From Thiothrix lacustris DSM 21227 (GTDB lineage: Bacteria; Pseudomonadota; Gammaproteobacteria; Thiotrichales; Thiotrichaceae): a stretch of DNA of 64,000 nucleotides. Below are positions 61,891-64,000 of this stretch, one piece after another. Positions within the stretch are counted from its first letter, which is position 1. Each line of letters starts with the position of its first letter. The stretch covers positions 57,227-121,226 of the forward strand of contig NZ_JHYQ01000014.1 in the NCBI RefSeq assembly GCF_000621325.1. Reading direction: 5' to 3'. Under the pieces are notes generated by a model that was not told the DNA's origin, made no database searches, and saw only the letters and a list, made by a program, of their open reading frames with translations. The translations under genes were made by a program, and so were the position numbers.

Positions 61891-62616
61891 TTACATACGC
61901 ACAGCCAATGGGCTAATTCCCATTCCAGACAAAGTTTGTTGCCACTTTTTTAGTACATCAGAAGAAGCCGCTGGCCCAACTTTAACACGATACCAAGTTT
62001 CCCCTTTCACACTGGCTTGCTCTACCCGGCTACTGAGACCTTTTTTCTTCAAGCGATTACCCATATCGGCCGCTTGATCGGCAGTTTTATAAGAGCCAAT
62101 TTGGAAACCATTGAAACCAGTCGGTGCCGTTGATACAGCGGACTTTACGGGAGCATCAGCAGCATTCTTCTGATTATCCTTGTTATCCTTTGCAGTTGTC
62201 ACCGTCACTTCCTTCTTCTTATCAGCAGATTTATCTACTTTAGACATTGGTGGCTGCTCTGCCTGTACCGCCATAGGCACATCTATTTCCAACTGCGGCA
62301 GTACTGCATGGTAACTAAACCCTGGGGATGCATCCAAAGGCTCGTTACTAGCAAGTTGCTTGTCCTGTAAAGACGCTGAGGTGTTGTTGCCTCCTGCCAC
62401 ATTATCCGTGCCAGCCACCGCTTCAGCACCTGCCGGAGACGTACTCAGGGTAGCTTGAGTGGCGGTGCTCACATCTGGTGCATTGCCTTTATTGGCAAGT
62501 GCATACATACCCGCGCCAATCAGCAACCCGATGGCAACACCACCCACCATCCAACCCAAACCGTATTGCCCAAAGGCACTATCAGCGGTTGATTGTTTTT
62601 TGAAATCTTTGGTCAT
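61891..62616 (-). CDS. SPOR-domain envelope protein
   Basis: 241 residues: a membrane helix (WMVGGVAIGLLIGAGMYAL, about 25-43), a low-complexity linker, and a C-terminal SPOR domain (about 165-241; FNGFQIGSYKTADQAADMGNRLKKKGLSSRV). SPOR domains bind denuded septal peptidoglycan, so a cell-division or sheath-septation role fits. Type similar to FtsN/DedD but much diverged. Confidence 0.85.
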   Translation of the reverse strand: MTKDFKKQSTADSAFGQYGLGWMVGGVAIGLLIGAGMYALANKGNAPDVSTATQATLSTSPAGAEAVAGTDNVAGGNNTSASLQDKQLASNEPLDASPGFSYHAVLPQLEIDVPMAVQAEQPPMSKVDKSADKKKEVTVTTAKDNKDNQKNAADAPVKSAVSTAPTGFNGFQIGSYKTADQAADMGNRLKKKGLSSRVEQASVKGETWYRVKVGPAASSDVLKKWQQTLSGMGISPLAVRM

Positions 62617-62846
62617 AGTGGTAGCCTCGATATTTAGGGTGTAACAATCATTATAGCGAAAACTCTAGGAATGAATCACTTATGCGTCATGTTTTAAAGT
62701 GAAATCTAGCTGAAGTCAATCGGATCAACGTCAATGGGATTAATTGTAGAGCTTGCCTTGGAAAACAATTCATCGCACGGGGATACTATACAAACGGGCG
62801 AAACTGGGCTATCAAACAGAACACACCCCACATCAGGAGATGAGTC

Positions 62847-63737
62847 ATGGATAAACAAACCCAAATACAGATCCCTCAGGAAGCATTTGATTGGTATGAC
62901 GAATACGCCCACGGCGGCATCGACCGGCGCACCTTTTTGGCACGCTTGGGTAGCTTGGCGATTACCGGGCTGACTATCGGCACGATCAGCAGTGCCCTGT
63001 TGCCGAATTATGCGCTGGCGGAACAGGTTTCCTTTAACGATGAAACCATCAAGGCCAGTTACGTGGAATTCGCCTCCCCCAAAGGCTATGGCAAGGGGCG
63101 TGGCTATCTGGTGACACCCAAACTGCTGGAGGGTAAAGCGCCAGTAGTTTTAGTGGTACATGAAAACCGTGGCCTCAACCCTTATATCGAAGACGTGGCG
63201 CGGCGGCTGGCCAAGCTAGGTTATGTAGCATTTGCGCCGGATGCGTTGTATTCCCTCGGCGGCTACCCCGGCAATGACGATGCAGGACGCGAGATGCAAA
63301 AGTCGCTCGACCCGGCCAAAATCGAAGCGGATTTCATCGCCGCCGCCGAATTCCTGAAAACGCATGAGTCGAGCAACGGCAAGCTGGGCGTAGTGGGTTT
63401 CTGCTTCGGTGGTTATATCACCAATATGCTGGCAGCCAGTTTGCCGGAAGTGGTGAATGCGGGTGTCCCGTTTTACGGCACGCCGCCCAAAAGCGGTATC
63501 GAGAACATCAAGGCTCCACTGATGCTACAGTTTGGTGAGCTGGATGAACGGGTTAACGCGACCTGGCCAGAATACGAAGCGGCGCTGAAAGCCAGCAAGG
63601 TAGATTATCAGGCGTTTGTGTACCCCGGCGTGAATCACGGTTTCCACAATGATTCAACCGCACGCTATAACAAGGAAGCAGCGGAACTGGCGTGGTCGCG
63701 GACGGTAGCGTTTTTCGGCAAGCATTTGCAGGCGTAG
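62847..63737 (+). CDS. Dienelactone hydrolase-family protein with TAT signal
   Basis: 296 residues. DRRTFLARLGSLAITG near residue 27 is a twin-arginine-like signal. The alpha/beta hydrolase core has HENRGLNPYIEDVARRLA, the nucleophile Cys in GFCFGGY and a C-terminal His in GVNHGFHND; dienelactone hydrolases use Cys there. Exported paralogues hydrolyse lactones or carboxyl esters. An insertion sequence end begins 6 bases after its stop. Confidence 0.87.
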   Translation: MDKQTQIQIPQEAFDWYDEYAHGGIDRRTFLARLGSLAITGLTIGTISSALLPNYALAEQVSFNDETIKASYVEFASPKGYGKGRGYLVTPKLLEGKAPVVLVVHENRGLNPYIEDVARRLAKLGYVAFAPDALYSLGGYPGNDDAGREMQKSLDPAKIEADFIAAAEFLKTHESSNGKLGVVGFCFGGYITNMLAASLPEVVNAGVPFYGTPPKSGIENIKAPLMLQFGELDERVNATWPEYEAALKASKVDYQAFVYPGVNHGFHNDSTARYNKEAAELAWSRTVAFFGKHLQA

Positions 63738-63751
63738 GTTCCTTGACTACT

Positions 63752-63772
63752 CCCCACGGCTAAAGCCGGGGG
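63752..63772 (-). ncRNA. Right-end hairpin, likely omega-RNA 3' scaffold of TnpB
   Basis: CCCC-A-CGGC and GCCG-GGGG arms with a TAAA loop and a bulged A. In IS605-type elements the RNA guide scaffold ends at such a hairpin and the guide is the sequence beyond the element end, here bases 63742 down to about 63723 in the 3' end of the hydrolase gene. Confidence 0.5.
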
Positions 63773-63781
63773 ATTCCTAAT

Positions 63782-64000
63782 TCACCGAGAACAGGACGAC
63801 GACACCGAAATGCCATCGCCACTAACATTCTCTCCAAAGGCTAACACCGCCAGCCCGGCGGCTAAAATGTTACGTGCTGCATTCACGTCACGGTCGTGGG
63901 TTGTGCCGCATTCGGGGCACTCCCACGATCGCACGTCCAGCGGCATGTTTTCTTTCACGAACCCACAGCAGGAACAGCGTTTAGTGGACGGGAAGAATCT
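63782..64000 (-). CDS. tnpB: RNA-guided nuclease TnpB, C-terminal zinc-ribbon part (partial)
   Basis: 72 residues of the C-terminus. CSCCG and CPECGTTHDRD give the zinc ribbon, and DRDVNAARNILAAG contains the RuvC-III Asp. The zinc-ribbon and DRDxNAA sequence is typical of IS605/IS1341 OrfB. The start is beyond the window. Confidence 0.92.
   Translation of the reverse strand, partial: RFFPSTKRCSCCGFVKENMPLDVRSWECPECGTTHDRDVNAARNILAAGLAVLAFGENVSGDGISVSSSCSR

Larger units (their letters stand above)
63743..64000 (-). mobile_element. IS200/IS605-family element, right end (partial)
   Basis: The window ends inside the element. Its right end contains a TTGAC-flanked palindrome (63752-63772) right after the dienelactone hydrolase gene and a tnpB 3' end. 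The upstream part, left end and any tnpA are outside the window. Confidence 0.8.

Overview
The window looks like the chromosome of a sulfur-oxidising gammaproteobacterium, most plausibly Thiothrix or a close relative in the Thiotrichales. This is an inference from gene content. Supporting genes are a rhodanese/DsrE2-type sulfur-carrier pair, a TauE/SafE anion exporter, a lanthanide-type methanol dehydrogenase (xox) operon and a Pil-Chp twitching-motility chemosensory cluster. No rRNA, tRNA or CRISPR array was seen.

Layout. 1-5.6 kb: a nicotinamide phosphoribosyltransferase cut by the window edge, yidD, a zinc-ribbon membrane protein, thiopurine methyltransferase, and a divergent pair (RimK-like ATP-grasp ligase; GNAT acetyltransferase fused to a C39-like peptidase). 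5.7-10.2 kb: a ChaN/PDZ protein, an M1 metallopeptidase and a secreted protein made of two tandem repeats. 10.2-14.6 kb: a four-gene overlapping operon for lipid-linked sugar transfer (GT2, two SMR/EamA proteins, GT39-like) and an OpgC-like acyltransferase. 14.6-20.6 kb: a cation/proton antiporter with a decayed duplicate of its 5' end, a KdpE/short-KdpD two-component pair, and an ActP-DUF485 acetate symporter pair. 20.8-23.6 kb: a LemA/EF-hand pair, a chalcone-isomerase-like protein and AlkB.

23.6-30.8 kb is an accessory island. It holds two PD-(D/E)XK-like genes, an orphan HipB with a stub of hipA, 92-bp direct repeats and 24-bp iteron-like repeats, a Fic protein with a small partner, an AT-rich HEPN-like gene bracketed by inverted repeats and an integron attC-like palindrome, a winged-helix regulator, and an N-terminally truncated DUF4143 ATPase with a second copy of its 3' end.

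30.8-43 kb: a bacterial expansin, then the xox operon (xoxF, xoxG, xoxJ, SoxYZ-like carrier, metallo-hydrolase, CxxxCW rhodanese-like protein), a TauE/SafE exporter, hisI, a GST-like protein, a methyltransferase, a coiled-coil membrane protein, an XRE regulator, a DUF6174-like lipoprotein and a PIN-domain remnant. 43.3-51.5 kb: an ABC importer operon with an extra PQQ-type ABC ATPase and a proline iminopeptidase, a type II NADH dehydrogenase, rhodanese-DsrE2, an NADPH:FMN reductase and a metallophosphoesterase. 51.6-59.8 kb: pilGHIJ-chpA-chpC, in which chpA is split by a -1 frame change at an A10 tract. 59.7-64 kb: a small membrane protein, apaH, a YccA-like protein, a SPOR protein, a dienelactone hydrolase and the end of an IS200/IS605-type element with tnpB.

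The observations most worth following are the chpA A10 frame junction with a reduced PilJ whose signalling tip is altered, the cassette-like HEPN gene, and the decapitated hipBA locus lying between direct repeats.
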